A stretch of DNA of 64,000 nucleotides from Sphingomonas sp. BK345 (GCF_014193845.1 NZ_JACHZX010000005.1:62001-126000), one strand, 5' to 3'. Positions 23,950 through 33,319 are shown, counted from the first letter of the stretch. The notes: generated by a model from the sequence alone, not told the origin. Translations and numbers: made by a program.

Positions 23950-26019
23950 GTGCGTCCAGCGCTCTCCCGTCTCGCTCTCTGCCTCGCCCTGCTCGCCGCC
24001 CCCGTCGCCGCGCAGCAGCCGCCCGCCGCCGCGGCGGACGGTCCCACCCGCCTCTTCACCGGCGCCGACCTGTTCGGCCTGTCGGTCGCGAGCGACCCGC
24101 AGATCAGTCCGGACGGGAAGACGATCGTCTACGTCCGCCGCTCGGGCGACATCATGACCGACCGCATGGCCTCCTCGCTGTGGCTGATCGACGTCGCCAG
24201 CGGGCGCCAGACCCCGTTCGCCACATCGGGCAGCTCGCCGCGCTGGTCGCCCGACGGCACCCGGATCGCCTATGTCGCGGGCGACGGCGAGCAGTCGCAG
24301 CTGTTCGTGCGCTGGCTCGCGAGCGGCAGCAGCGCGCGCGCCACCTCGCTGCCCGGCGACCCGAGCGCGCTCGCCTGGTCGCCCGACGGCACCCGCCTCG
24401 CCTATGTCGCCACCGTCGCGGGCGAGGGCACGACGCTCGGCAAGCCCCCAGCCAAGCCCGAGGGCGCGAAATGGGCGCCGGGGTTGGCGGTGATCGACCG
24501 CGTCACCTATCGCAACGACGGCCCCGGCTATCGCAAGCCGGGCTATGCGCATGTCTTCATGGTCGCGGCGGACGGCGGCGCGGCGCGCCAGCTCACCTTC
24601 GGCCGCTTCGACGACGATGGCCCGCTGGCGTGGAGCCCCGACGGACGCCGGATCCTGTTCGCCGCAATCCGCGCCGGCGACACAGAGCGCGAGGTGCTCA
24701 ACACCGACGTCCAGTCGGTCGACGTCGCCACGGGCGCGGTCACCGCGCTGACCACGCGCCAGGGGCCGGACGCCAACGCGCGTGTTTCGCCCGACGGCCA
24801 GCGAGTCGCCTGGATCGGCTTCGACGACCACCGCCGCGGCTATGAGGACGCGCAGCTCTACGTCGGCGGGGCCGACGGCAGCGCGCCGCGCTTGCTCACC
24901 GGCGCGCTCGACCGCAGCGTCGAGGACGTGCAATGGGCGCGAGACGGGCGCAGCCTCTACGCCAGCTACGACGACCGCGGCCAGCGCAAGCTCGCGCGCG
25001 TCGGCACCGACGGCAAGCTCAGCGTGATCGCCGACAATCTCCAGGGCAGCGGGCTCGACCGGCCCTACACCGGCGGCGACTTCTCGGTCGCGCGCGACGG
25101 CACCGTCGCCTACACCGGCGGTGACGCGGGGGCGCCCGCCGACGTCTGGGTGCTCGCCGGCGGCAAGCCGCGCCGGCTGACGCAGCTCAACGCGGTGATG
25201 ACCGCCGCCAAGACGCTCGCCCCCGTGCGCAAGCTGAGCGTCACCGCGCCCGACGGTCGCGCGATCGACGCCTGGCTCGCCACCCCGCCGACCCGCGCCG
25301 AAGGGCAGCGCGTGCCGCTGATCCTCGAGATCCACGGCGGCCCGCATTCGGCCTATGGCCCGACCTTCGCCAGCGACGTCCAGCTCTACGCCGCGGCGGG
25401 CTACGCCGTGCTGTGGGTCAACCCGCGCGGCTCGACCTCCTACGGCGCCCAGTTCGCCAACCTGATCGACAAGAACTATCCCTCCGCCGACTATGACGAC
25501 CTGATGGCCGCTGTCGACGCCGCGATCGCCGACGGCACCGCCGACGCCGACGAGCTGTTCGTCACCGGCGGCTCAGGCGGTGGGGTGCTGACCGCCTGGA
25601 TCGTGGGCAAGACTCACCGTTTCAAGGCGGCGGCGACGCAGAAGCCGGTAATTAACTGGATCAGCGAGGCGCTGACGATGGACAACACCACCTTCACCTC
25701 GCGCTACTGGTTCAGCAAGCTGCCGTGGGAGGATCCGATGAGCTACTGGGTGCGCTCGCCGCTCAGCCTGGTGGGCAACGTGACGACGCCGACGCTCGTG
25801 GTGGTGGGCAGCGAGGATTATCGCACCCCGGTGAGCGAGTCGGAGCAATATTATGCCGCGCTCCAGATCGCCAAGGTGCCGACCGCGCTGGTGAAGGTAC
25901 CCGGCGCCAGCCACGGCGGCTTCACGTCGCGGCCGTCGCAGTCGGCGGCCAAGGCGGCGGCGATCCTCGCCTGGTTCGACCGCTATCGCGGGCGCGGCGG
26001 GGCGGCGCCGGCGAACTAA
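23950..26019 (+). CDS. Exported S9-family serine peptidase (prolyl oligopeptidase fold)
   Basis: A 689-residue secreted peptidase. The signal peptide follows a GTG start at 23950 (LALCLALLAAPVAAQQ). Residues of about 40-410 form a beta-propeller with repeated SPDGTRIAYV-like (PD40) units. The C-terminal alpha/beta-hydrolase domain carries the catalytic Ser in VTGGSGGGVLTAW, the Asp in GSEDYRTPVSESEQ and the His in GASHGG. The order and spacing match acylaminoacyl or dipeptidyl peptidases of the S9 family that release N-terminal peptides in the periplasm. The frame is open further upstream through repeats, and ATG 23833 is a less likely start because it would bury the signal peptide. Confidence 0.92.
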   Translation: MRPALSRLALCLALLAAPVAAQQPPAAAADGPTRLFTGADLFGLSVASDPQISPDGKTIVYVRRSGDIMTDRMASSLWLIDVASGRQTPFATSGSSPRWSPDGTRIAYVAGDGEQSQLFVRWLASGSSARATSLPGDPSALAWSPDGTRLAYVATVAGEGTTLGKPPAKPEGAKWAPGLAVIDRVTYRNDGPGYRKPGYAHVFMVAADGGAARQLTFGRFDDDGPLAWSPDGRRILFAAIRAGDTEREVLNTDVQSVDVATGAVTALTTRQGPDANARVSPDGQRVAWIGFDDHRRGYEDAQLYVGGADGSAPRLLTGALDRSVEDVQWARDGRSLYASYDDRGQRKLARVGTDGKLSVIADNLQGSGLDRPYTGGDFSVARDGTVAYTGGDAGAPADVWVLAGGKPRRLTQLNAVMTAAKTLAPVRKLSVTAPDGRAIDAWLATPPTRAEGQRVPLILEIHGGPHSAYGPTFASDVQLYAAAGYAVLWVNPRGSTSYGAQFANLIDKNYPSADYDDLMAAVDAAIADGTADADELFVTGGSGGGVLTAWIVGKTHRFKAAATQKPVINWISEALTMDNTTFTSRYWFSKLPWEDPMSYWVRSPLSLVGNVTTPTLVVVGSEDYRTPVSESEQYYAALQIAKVPTALVKVPGASHGGFTSRPSQSAAKAAAILAWFDRYRGRGGAAPAN

Positions 26020-26054
26020 GCCTGGTGTGGGCCGTGGCGCCGACGCCGGCACCT

Positions 26055-26085
26055 CCGTCATCCCGGCCGCGAGCCGGGGTGACGG
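26055..26085. repeat. Short inverted repeat after the S9 peptidase
   Basis: CGTCATCCCGGC and GCCGGGGTGACG form a 12-bp near-perfect stem around a 5-nt loop. It resembles one arm of the element at 47359-47454. It may help end the peptidase transcript, although no T-run follows. Confidence 0.5.
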
Positions 26086-26226
26086 GCTCTACGCTCCCGG
26101 CCGTCCTCGACACCAACTCGGCCGCTGCGCGCCCGCCCCCTCGCGTCGGCTGCCCTAGGACATAGGTTAAGGTGTTTAATTTGAGCTATTTACGGCGCGG
26201 GACGTTGGCGGGGAAGGGTGAGAGCA

Positions 26227-27783
26227 ATGAGGATGGAGCCTCGCGACGAGACCAGCCTGCTGGCGACGCTCGCGCGCAAGAACGCGGTGCTGGAGGGCAT
26301 CAACCGGATCTTCCACGAGGCGCTTACCGCTCCTTCGCTTGAGGCGCTCGGGCGCGTCTGTCTGCGCGTCGCCGAGGATGTCACCGGCGCGTCGTTCAGC
26401 TTCATGGGCGAGATCGACCGCGCCACCGACCTGCTCGACGAGATCGCGATCAGCGAGCGGGGCTGGGCCGCGTTCGAGGCAGCCAAGAGCGATTGGCCGC
26501 GAGGCAAGGTGCCGACCGGGCTGGCCATCCACGGCCTGTACGGACGCGTGCTGCGCGAGGGACAGGGCCTGATCTTCAACGACGCGGCGACTCATGCGGA
26601 TCGCATCGGCACGCCCGCGGGCCACCCGTCGCTGGAGAGTTTCCTCGGCGTGCCCCTTCACCAGAACGGCGCGGTGATCGGCATGGTGGGCCTCGGCAAC
26701 CGCGCCGGCGGTTTCCGCGACGAGGACCTCGCCGCCGCCTTGGAGCTGGCTCCCGCGATCGTGCAGGCGCTGCACAGCAAGCGCGCCGAGATGGCGTTGC
26801 GCGACAGCGAGGAGCAGCGCCGCCTCACGCTCGAGCTGGTGCCCGCGATGCTGTGGCGAGTCGATCTCGCCGGCCTGCGCATCGCATCCAACCAGCAGTG
26901 GCACGCGATCACCGGCCAGACCGACGAACAGGCCTCGAACGGCGGCTGGATGGAGCTGATCCACCCAAGCGAGGCGGGCAAGGTGAGCCGCGCCTTCCGT
27001 CGCGCTTACGCCGCGGGCGAGCCCGTGACCGTGCAGTGTCGCGTTCGCCAGGCCGGAGGCGGCTATCGCGCGCTGCTGATCCGGCAGGTGCCGGTGCGCG
27101 ACGGTGCCGGACAGATCACGCATTGGTTCGGCGCGGCGACCGACATCAGCGACATGCAATTGCTCGAGGAGCGCCAGCGCGTGCTCGTGGCGGAGCTGCA
27201 GCACCGCGTGCGCAACATCCTCACCGTGGTACGCTCCGTCTTCGCTCGCACGGTCGAGGGCGCGGAGTCGCTCGACGACGTCGCCGACCATTTCCGCGGA
27301 CGGCTCGACGCGCTGGCGCGCACGCAGGTGAGCGCGACGCTCAACGCCAGCGGCACCGTTGACCTGGAAAATCTGATCCGCGACGAGCTGCTGAGCGTCG
27401 GCGTCAGCGATGGGCCCGGGCTCTCCATGTCGGGACCCGACGTGGCGCTGCCGGCGGGGCCGGTGGAACTACTCGGTCTCGCGATCCACGAGCTCGCGAC
27501 CAACGCTTTAAAATTCGGCGCTTTTCGTGCGCCAGGAGGGTCGCTCTCCATCACGTGGGATGTTAATGTAGATGGAAGATCAGCGCGCCGTCTTGACCTT
27601 AGCTGGGTCGAGCAGGGCGTGCCTGCGATCCCGATCCGGCCGACGCGGCAGGGGTTCGGGACCGAGTTGATCGAGGAGGCTCTACCGTATCGGCTCGGTG
27701 CCGAGACGCGGCTCGAGTTCCGCGGTGGCGGTGTGCGCTGCACCATCGGGTTGCCGCTGGGCGGCGACGAGGAAGGGGCGTGA
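26227..27783 (+). CDS. HWE-family sensor histidine kinase with GAF and PAS domains
   Basis: A soluble sensor kinase of 518 residues. A GAF domain occupies about residues 25-180 and a PAS/PAC domain about 195-315. The HWE-type dimerisation helix carries the probable phospho-acceptor His326 in AELQHRVRNIL. The ATP-binding domain includes AIHELATNALKFGAF and DLSWVEQGVP. It lacks transmembrane segments, so the signal is cytoplasmic. ATG 26227 follows GGGGAAGGG at good spacing, with GTG 26218 and ATG 26233 as alternatives. The stop overlaps the start of the response regulator gene (GTGA), so the two are probably a cognate pair. Confidence 0.9.
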   Translation: MRMEPRDETSLLATLARKNAVLEGINRIFHEALTAPSLEALGRVCLRVAEDVTGASFSFMGEIDRATDLLDEIAISERGWAAFEAAKSDWPRGKVPTGLAIHGLYGRVLREGQGLIFNDAATHADRIGTPAGHPSLESFLGVPLHQNGAVIGMVGLGNRAGGFRDEDLAAALELAPAIVQALHSKRAEMALRDSEEQRRLTLELVPAMLWRVDLAGLRIASNQQWHAITGQTDEQASNGGWMELIHPSEAGKVSRAFRRAYAAGEPVTVQCRVRQAGGGYRALLIRQVPVRDGAGQITHWFGAATDISDMQLLEERQRVLVAELQHRVRNILTVVRSVFARTVEGAESLDDVADHFRGRLDALARTQVSATLNASGTVDLENLIRDELLSVGVSDGPGLSMSGPDVALPAGPVELLGLAIHELATNALKFGAFRAPGGSLSITWDVNVDGRSARRLDLSWVEQGVPAIPIRPTRQGFGTELIEEALPYRLGAETRLEFRGGGVRCTIGLPLGGDEEGA

Positions 27784-28163
27784 CGATGCCGGGGCGACTC
27801 GCGGGCAAACAGATACTGGTCGTGGAGGACGAATATTTCATCGCCTCCGACCTGCGCCGCGCGCTCGCCGCCCAGGAAGCGCTGGTGATCGGTCCGGTGA
27901 GCAGCCTCGCCGCCGGACTGGATCTCGCCGAGCGCGAGGGGATCGCCGCCGCGCTGCTCGACGTGAACCTTGAGGGCGACTCGTCGCTCGCCATCGCCGA
28001 CCGGCTCGCCGCGCGCGGCGTGCCGTTCGTGTTCGTCACCGGCTACGACGACTGGGCGCTGCCCGACGCCTATCGCCACGTGCCGCGTATCGCCAAGCCC
28101 TTCGCGGTGCCAACGGTGCTCGCCGCGCTCGACCAATTACTCGCATCGGAGGACGTGCCATGA
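27780..28163 (+). CDS. Single-domain response regulator (CheY-like, FAT GUY-like)
   Basis: A 127-residue receiver domain without an output domain. The phospho-acceptor is Asp61 in ALLDVNLEGD, the acidic pair lies in VVEDEYF and the conserved Lys in AKPF (residue 106). The FVTGYDD segment after beta-4 resembles the FAT GUY motif of alphaproteobacterial single-domain regulators such as SdrG, which relay phosphate in the general stress response. GTG 27780 overlaps the kinase stop; ATG 27786 is an alternative. Its own stop overlaps the next gene (ATGA). It probably accepts phosphate from the adjacent HWE kinase and passes it on or inhibits another partner. Confidence 0.9.
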   Translation: MTMPGRLAGKQILVVEDEYFIASDLRRALAAQEALVIGPVSSLAAGLDLAEREGIAAALLDVNLEGDSSLAIADRLAARGVPFVFVTGYDDWALPDAYRHVPRIAKPFAVPTVLAALDQLLASEDVP

Positions 28164-28903
28164 TCCGCGCCGCCACCATCATCGATGATCGTCAGCCCGC
28201 GCTGCAGCGGCTCGCCGCGCTGGCCCCGCTCGACGGCGAGGTGATCGACACGATCGTCGCGGCCGCCGGGCAGGCGCAGACGATCCGCGCGCGCCGCGAG
28301 CTGGTGAGCGAGGGGCGCGAGATCGCCGAGCCGCTGCTGCTGCTGCGCGGCTGGGCGGCGCGCGTGCGGCTGCTGCCCGACGGGCGGCGCCAGTTCCTCA
28401 GCTTCCTGCTGCCCGGCGATGTGGTCGGCCACTGCCCGCAGCCGCGCCCGGTCGCGGTGGCGACGATCGTTGCCCTCACCGACGTGCTGGTCTGCGCGGC
28501 CCCGCCCGCCGCACCCGGCTCGGTGCTGGGCACGGTCTATGCCGTGGGCGACGCGCTCGATCAGGCCTATGTGCTGGCGCACGTGACCCGGCTCGGCCGG
28601 CTCAACGCGCAGGAGCGGATCGGCGACCTGCTGCTGGAGCTGCACGAGCGGCTCACGCTCAACGGCATGGCGCGCGGCACCAGCTTCGACCTGCCGCTGA
28701 CGCAGGAGACGCTCGCGGACGCGCTGGGGCTCACCTCGGTCCACGTCAACCGCATGGTGCAGCAGGCGCGGCGCGAGAACGACCTGCAGTGGAAGGGCGG
28801 TCGGGTCACGTTGCTCGATCCGCCGGGGCTCGCGCGCAAGATCGGTCGCGTGCCGGTGCGCGTGTCCGCCACGGTGGGGCCGCAGCCCGCGCGGGCGCGC
28901 TGA
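28160..28903 (+). CDS. Crp/Fnr-family transcriptional regulator
   Basis: The 247-residue protein has an N-terminal cyclic-nucleotide-binding-like beta-barrel (LLLLRGWAARVRLLPDGRRQFLSFLLPGDVVG). A dimerisation helix follows, then a C-terminal winged helix with the recognition segment LTQETLADALGLTSVHVNRMV. The Fnr iron-sulfur cysteines are absent, so it is of the Crp-like, non-oxygen-sensing type. The gene overlaps the response regulator stop (ATGA), making a three-gene operon with the HWE kinase. This predicts that the two-component pair and the regulator act on the same response. Its ligand is unknown. Confidence 0.88.
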   Translation: MIRAATIIDDRQPALQRLAALAPLDGEVIDTIVAAAGQAQTIRARRELVSEGREIAEPLLLLRGWAARVRLLPDGRRQFLSFLLPGDVVGHCPQPRPVAVATIVALTDVLVCAAPPAAPGSVLGTVYAVGDALDQAYVLAHVTRLGRLNAQERIGDLLLELHERLTLNGMARGTSFDLPLTQETLADALGLTSVHVNRMVQQARRENDLQWKGGRVTLLDPPGLARKIGRVPVRVSATVGPQPARAR

Positions 28904-28933
28904 GGCAAGATCTACGCCGCAAGCGGGGAGGGC

Positions 28934-30103
28934 CTATCCCTCCACCCGCCGCGCGCCCGCCTCGCGCACCGCGGCGAGTGTGGGCCAGCCGTTGACCGCC
29001 ATCAGCAGGTCGGCCTCGGCGAGCAGGCATTTGAGCACATGCGCGCAGCCCGCCGCGCCGCCGAGCGCGAGACCGTAGCTGTACGGTCGCCCGACGCCGA
29101 CCAGATCGGCGCCGAGCGCTACCGCCTTCACGATATCGGTCCCGCTGCGCACCCCGCCGTCGAACCACACCGGGACGCGCCCCGCCACCGCCGCCGCCAC
29201 GTCGGGCAGCAGGTCGATCGCGGCGATCCCGCCATTGGCCTGGCGCCCGCCGTGATTGGAGACATAGACCGCGTCGGCGCCGCCATCGATCGCGCGACGC
29301 GCGTCGTCGGGGTGGCACAGGCCCTTCAGCACGATCGGCAGCTCGGTCAGCGAGCGCAGCCACGGCAGGTCGTCCCAGGTCAGCACCTGGCCGAAGGTCG
29401 CCGCCCAGGTCATCACCGCGGCGCGGCGGTCTTCCTCGGGCGGCCGCGCGAGCAGGCGACGGAACACCGGGTCGCTGAAGTAATTGGCCAGGACGTGGCC
29501 GCGCAGCTGCGGGAAGTTGGCGGTATTGAGGTCGCGGGGGCGCCAGCCGGTGACCCAGGTGTCGAGCGTCACCACGATCGCGCGACAGCCCGCCGCCTCG
29601 GCGCGGCGCACCAGGCTGGCGGCGAGCTCGCGGTCGCGCGGCGTGTAGAGCTGGAACAGCGCGGGCGTGTCGCCGCCGGCGGCGATCACGTCCTCGAGCC
29701 GGTCGTTGGCGAGCGTCGAGGCGCACAGCGGCACGCCAGTCTCGGCCGCGGCGCGGGCGGCGGCGAGGTCGCCGTGCGAATCGGACGTGCACAGGCCGGT
29801 GACACCGATCGGGGCCATGAAGAGCGGCGAGGCGAGCCGCGCGCCGAACAGGTCGGCGGAGAGGTCACGCTGCGCGCTGTCGACCATCATCCGCGGCACC
29901 ATGCCCCAGTGCGCGAAGGCGCTGGCGTTGCGACGCTGCGTCAGTTCATCGCCGCAGCCGCCCTGGACATAGGTGAGCAAGGAGGGCGGCATCGCCGCCT
30001 CGGCCCGCTGTTCAAGCGTGGCGAAATCGACCGGCCATTCGGGCACGATGCCCTCCAGCCCGGCGAGATAGATCGCCAGCTGATAGTCGCCGAACTGCGC
30101 CAT
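28934..30103 (-). CDS. Lactate 2-monooxygenase-like FMN-dependent alpha-hydroxy-acid oxidase
   Basis: The 389-residue FMN enzyme most resembles mycobacterial lactate 2-monooxygenase, which turns L-lactate into acetate, CO2 and water. Matching blocks include SLLTYVQGGCGDELTQRRNA, FMAPIGVTGLC, VVTLDTWVTGWRPRDLNTANFP and the catalytic-His segment SNHGGRQANGG. The FMN phosphate loop follows as GGVRSGTDIVKAVALGAD. The TWxxGWRPRDL insertion favours this subgroup over LldD lactate dehydrogenase or glycolate oxidase. ATG 30103 is chosen from the MAQFGDYQ start. It lies downstream of rplA but behind a terminator, so it is probably transcribed separately. Confidence 0.87.
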   Translation of the reverse strand: MAQFGDYQLAIYLAGLEGIVPEWPVDFATLEQRAEAAMPPSLLTYVQGGCGDELTQRRNASAFAHWGMVPRMMVDSAQRDLSADLFGARLASPLFMAPIGVTGLCTSDSHGDLAAARAAAETGVPLCASTLANDRLEDVIAAGGDTPALFQLYTPRDRELAASLVRRAEAAGCRAIVVTLDTWVTGWRPRDLNTANFPQLRGHVLANYFSDPVFRRLLARPPEEDRRAAVMTWAATFGQVLTWDDLPWLRSLTELPIVLKGLCHPDDARRAIDGGADAVYVSNHGGRQANGGIAAIDLLPDVAAAVAGRVPVWFDGGVRSGTDIVKAVALGADLVGVGRPYSYGLALGGAAGCAHVLKCLLAEADLLMAVNGWPTLAAVREAGARRVEG

Positions 30104-30183
30104 CCCCGCTCTCCCTGTGTCCGCGTGGGCGTACGCCAATCCGGGAAGCGGTTCCACGCCGTTGCGACGGGGCGCGGACGCGA

Positions 30184-30209
30184 GAAGGGCCGGGATCGCT
30201 CCCGGCCCT
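30184..30209 (-). terminator. Terminator hairpin after rplA
   Basis: AAGGGCCGGGA and TCCCGGCCCTT form a perfect 11-bp stem with a 4-nt loop. On the minus strand it lies 82 nt past the rplA stop and before the lactate 2-monooxygenase gene. Two further hairpins, GCCCCGGCGAGCCGGGGC (about 30229) and CCCCGGCAAACCGGGG (about 30266), lie between it and rplA. No long T-run is present. Confidence 0.65.
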
Positions 30210-30290
30210 TCCGCTGTTCGTCTGTGGCGAGCCCCGGCGAGCCGGGGCGTGCGTTCGTCGAGGCGCCCCGGCAAACCGGGGCAGGGGGCG

Positions 30291-30983
30291 TCAGGCGCCC
30301 GCGACCTCGGCGACGTCGACCTTGATCCCCGGGCCCATCGTCGAGCTGACCGCGATCTTCTTGACGTACTTGCCCTTGGCGCCCGACGGCTTGGCCTTCA
30401 CCACCGCGTCGACCAGAGCGTCGAAGTTGCGGCGCAGGTCCTCGGCGCCGAAGCTCGCCTTGCCGATACCCGAGTGGATGATCCCGGCCTTCTCGACGCG
30501 ATACTCGACCTGACCGCCCTTGGCGGCCTTCACCGCCTCGGCCACGTTCATCGTCACGGTGCCGAGCTTGGGGTTCGGCATCAGGCCCTTGGGGCCGAGC
30601 ACCTTACCCAGACGGCCGACCACGCCCATCATGTCCGGGGTCGCGATGCAGCGATCGAAGTCGATCGTGCCGCCCTGGACCGTCTCCATCAGGTCCTCGG
30701 CGCCGACCACGTCCGCACCCGCGGCGCGCGCCTCGTCGGCCTTGGCGCCGCGCGCGAACACGCCGACGCGGACGGTCTTGCCGGTGCCGGCCGGCAGCGT
30801 GACGACGCCGCGGACCATCTGGTCGGCGTGGCGCGGATCGACACCGAGGTTCAGCGCGATCTCGATCGTCTCGTCGAACTTGGACGACGCGTTCTGCTTC
30901 GCCAGCGCGATCGCCTCGTCGACGCCGTGCAGCTTCTCACGGTCGATCGTCCAGGCCTTCTGCTTCTTGCTCACCTTCGCCAC
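30291..30983 (-). CDS. rplA: 50S ribosomal protein L1
   Basis: The 230-residue L1 binds 23S rRNA at the ribosomal stalk and in many bacteria represses its own operon by binding the mRNA. Signature segments are [38 protein letters not shown] and [14 protein letters not shown]. The start is a GTG at 30983, 4 nt after the rplK stop, with GGAGGG upstream. The product is full length for the family. In other proteobacteria rplJ and rplL follow; here a terminator and a metabolic gene do. Confidence 0.97.
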   Translation of the reverse strand: MAKVSKKQKAWTIDREKLHGVDEAIALAKQNASSKFDETIEIALNLGVDPRHADQMVRGVVTLPAGTGKTVRVGVFARGAKADEARAAGADVVGAEDLMETVQGGTIDFDRCIATPDMMGVVGRLGKVLGPKGLMPNPKLGTVTMNVAEAVKAAKGGQVEYRVEKAGIIHSGIGKASFGAEDLRRNFDALVDAVVKAKPSGAKGKYVKKIAVSSTMGPGIKVDVAEVAGA

Positions 30984-30987
30984 GGCC

Positions 30988-31419
30988 TCAGCCCTCCACC
31001 ACTTCGAGGCCCATCGCGCGGGCCGAGCCTTCGATGATGCGGGTCGCCGCCTCGAGATCGTTCGCGTTCAGATCCTTCATCTTGGTCTGCGCGACCTCGG
31101 CCAGCGCCGAGCGGGTGATCTTGCCCGCGGACACCTTGCCCGGCTCCTTCGAGCCCGACTTCAGGTTGGCCGCCTTCTTGATCAGGAAGGTCGCCGGCGG
31201 CGTCTTCGTGATGAACGAGAAGCTGCGATCGGCGTAGACGGTGATCACGGTGGGCAGCGGCGAGCCCTTCTCCATGTCAGCGGTCTGCGCGTTGAACGCC
31301 TTGCAGAATTCCATGATGTTGACGCCGCGCTGACCCAGCGCCGGGCCGATCGGCGGCGACGGGTTGGCAGCGCCCGCGGGCACCTGCAGCTTGATATAGC
31401 CTGTGATCTTCTTTGCCAT
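30988..31419 (-). CDS. rplK: 50S ribosomal protein L11
   Basis: A 143-residue L11, the GTPase-centre protein that contacts elongation factors. Motifs include [37 protein letters not shown] and [18 protein letters not shown] 31419 gives [11 protein letters not shown], the standard N-terminus, although the frame is open for 34 further codons. It forms a two-gene operon with rplA. A promoter candidate lies at 31546-31574. Confidence 0.97.
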   Translation of the reverse strand: MAKKITGYIKLQVPAGAANPSPPIGPALGQRGVNIMEFCKAFNAQTADMEKGSPLPTVITVYADRSFSFITKTPPATFLIKKAANLKSGSKEPGKVSAGKITRSALAEVAQTKMKDLNANDLEAATRIIEGSARAMGLEVVEG

Positions 31420-31545
31420 TCGTCTCACTCTGTTACTGGGCGCGCCCGAGGGAAGCGCCCGGTTCAAGTCTAGCGGTTCGTCCGGGCGCGGCCGCAGCCC
31501 CACCCTCCCGCGGCGTTCCATCGTGTGATGCGGTGGAAGCCAGCG

Positions 31546-31574
31546 CGCGTAGCCGAAGCGGGGTGCGTTGACAA
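31546..31574 (-). promoter_or_regulatory. Candidate promoter for rplK-rplA
   Basis: On the minus strand, TTGTCA (31574-31569) is followed after 17 bp by TACGCG (31551-31546). The -35 box is good and the -10 box is poor, so the call is weak. It would give a leader of about 120 nt. Bases 31420-31710 hold no gene that I can see, apart from an AT-richer patch around 31610-31640 that may drive the AraC-like gene. Confidence 0.3.
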
Positions 31575-31710
31575 GGTTTAGGGCTGCGACCCCGCACCTC
31601 CGCGCGCGCGATGAATTTCAACCGAATTGTACGTAATTTATCGTTTGCGCCGACCAGTTCTGTGAGCGTGATTATTGCCGAGGGCGGCGCCAAGTCGTAA
31701 TCGCGAAATC

Positions 31711-32718
31711 ATGGGCAGCTTCATCCCACGTACAGGAACGTCACGTGACGGTGCGCCGCTGTCGCTGAGTCGTACGCCACCCGACGATCTCGCGCCCTTC
31801 GTCGCACGCTTCTTCGTTACCATCTTCGATCGGCCTAGCGATGCCGTGCTCGAAGATTTCCTATTGCACGAAACAGCTTACATCCGCGTTCCGGTGATCG
31901 GCCAGTGGTCGACGATGATCGATGGCGCGTGGCGGGACTATGAAGGGCCGATGCTGTTCGGCGCGCAGCAGCGTCGCTTCCCGGTACGCTGCGTCGGTCC
32001 GATCGTCGCCGCGGGCTTCGCGATCCGGCCCGCCGGCTGGTTCGGCTTCAGCGACGCGACCGCGGACGAGTTGGCCGACCGACTCGTGCCGATCGTGCCG
32101 GGGCGGTGGAACGAGGCTTTGCGCTGGGCGTGCGACGACGTGCTCGACCAGGAGCAGACGTTCGCCCGGCTCCACCAGGTGGTGCGCGAGCATCTCGTCG
32201 TCCGCGCCGTGACGCCCGACATGATCAGCGCGCGCTTCGAGCGAATCGCGCGGGTCGACCCGACGCGGCCGGTCACGGAGATCGCCGCGGAGTTCGGGAT
32301 CTCGGGGCGCAGGCTGGACCGCGCCGTGCGCCAGCATTTCGGCCACCTGCCCAAGACGGTGATGCGGCGCAGCCGCTTCCTCGACATGGCCGCGGTGATG
32401 CGCGGGCTCGCGGTGCCGACTGCCGACGAGCTGGCCGAGTTGCGCTTCTACGACGCCTCGCACCTCAACCGCGAGTTCCGCGAGTTCGTCGGCATGACCC
32501 CGGCACAGTTTCGCCGCACGCCGACGCCGCTGCTCACGCCGGGCCTGGAGGTGCGCCAGCAGCGCAAGCGCGCAGACCTCGCGCCGCACGCCCCCGCGCC
32601 GTGGCTGGCGGACGGGCAGGCAGCGCCCACGCTGGTGGAGATGCCGATCAGGGAAATGGGCATGCCGCCGGGCGGCTCCGCGGTCGCGGAGACGCAGAGC
32701 GCGGCCCGGCCGCGTTAG
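31711..32718 (+). CDS. AraC-family transcriptional regulator
   Basis: A 335-residue AraC-type regulator. The N-terminal half is a sensor domain beginning with LAPFVARFFVTIFDRP and resembles those found in sphingomonad regulators of unknown ligand. The DNA-binding domain occupies about residues 180-275, with two helix-turn-helix elements around VTEIAAEFGISGRRLDRAVRQHFG and ELRFYDASHLNREFREFVGMTPAQFRR. A basic, Pro-rich tail of 60 residues follows. It is inserted between rplK and nusG on the opposite strand. The start is taken as ATG 31711, although a TTG at 31675 is in frame. Confidence 0.88.
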   Translation: MGSFIPRTGTSRDGAPLSLSRTPPDDLAPFVARFFVTIFDRPSDAVLEDFLLHETAYIRVPVIGQWSTMIDGAWRDYEGPMLFGAQQRRFPVRCVGPIVAAGFAIRPAGWFGFSDATADELADRLVPIVPGRWNEALRWACDDVLDQEQTFARLHQVVREHLVVRAVTPDMISARFERIARVDPTRPVTEIAAEFGISGRRLDRAVRQHFGHLPKTVMRRSRFLDMAAVMRGLAVPTADELAELRFYDASHLNREFREFVGMTPAQFRRTPTPLLTPGLEVRQQRKRADLAPHAPAPWLADGQAAPTLVEMPIREMGMPPGGSAVAETQSAARPR

Positions 32719-32765
32719 AACTCATCCAGCTCGGCGCCGCTCCCGCCCGAGCGAGAGCCCGGCAC

Positions 32766-33302
32766 TTACTTGCTGCGCTCGACCTGCTCGAAGTCGAGCT
32801 CGACCGGCGTGGCGCGGCCGAAGATGCTGACCGACACCTTGACCTTCGACTTGTCGAAGTCGAGCTCCTCGACGGTGCCGTTGAAGCTCGCGAACGGCCC
32901 CTCGAGCACCTTGACGGCGTCGCCGATCTCGTAGTCCACCTTGACCTTGGTCTTGGGCGCGACCGCCGCCTCCTCCTTGGAGTTCAGCATGCGCGCCGCC
33001 TCGGCTTCCGAGATCGCCTGCGGTTTGCCCGAGGAGCCGAGGAAGCCGGTCACCTTGGGCGTGTTCTTGACGAGGTGATAGACGTCGTCATTCATGTTCA
33101 GCTTGGCCAGCACATAGCCGGGCATGAACTTGCGCTCGACCGCGATCTTCTTGCCGCGGCGCGCCTCGGTGACGGTCTCGGTGGGCACCTCGATCTGCTC
33201 GACCAGTTGCTCGAGTCCCATGCGGGTCGCCTCGGCCATGATCGAGTCGCGGACCTTGCCCTCGAACCCCGAATAGGCGTGGATGATGTACCAGCGCGCC
33301 AT
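32766..33302 (-). CDS. nusG: Transcription termination/antitermination protein NusG
   Basis: A 178-residue NusG that binds RNA polymerase and couples it to Rho or to ribosomes. The N-terminal NGN domain begins [14 protein letters not shown] and contains [15 protein letters not shown]. The C-terminal KOW domain contains [25 protein letters not shown] 33302 is the standard start; the frame continues upstream only through secE in another phase. It follows secE after 17 nt, the usual secE-nusG pairing. Confidence 0.97.
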   Translation of the reverse strand: MARWYIIHAYSGFEGKVRDSIMAEATRMGLEQLVEQIEVPTETVTEARRGKKIAVERKFMPGYVLAKLNMNDDVYHLVKNTPKVTGFLGSSGKPQAISEAEAARMLNSKEEAAVAPKTKVKVDYEIGDAVKVLEGPFASFNGTVEELDFDKSKVKVSVSIFGRATPVELDFEQVERSK

Positions 33303-33319
33303 CGTCGTGCTTCCCGTCC

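Noticed and set aside
26160..26200. TTAAGGTGTTTAA as a CtrA site
   Set aside because: The two TTAA half-sites are 5 bp apart, not the 7 bp that CtrA needs.
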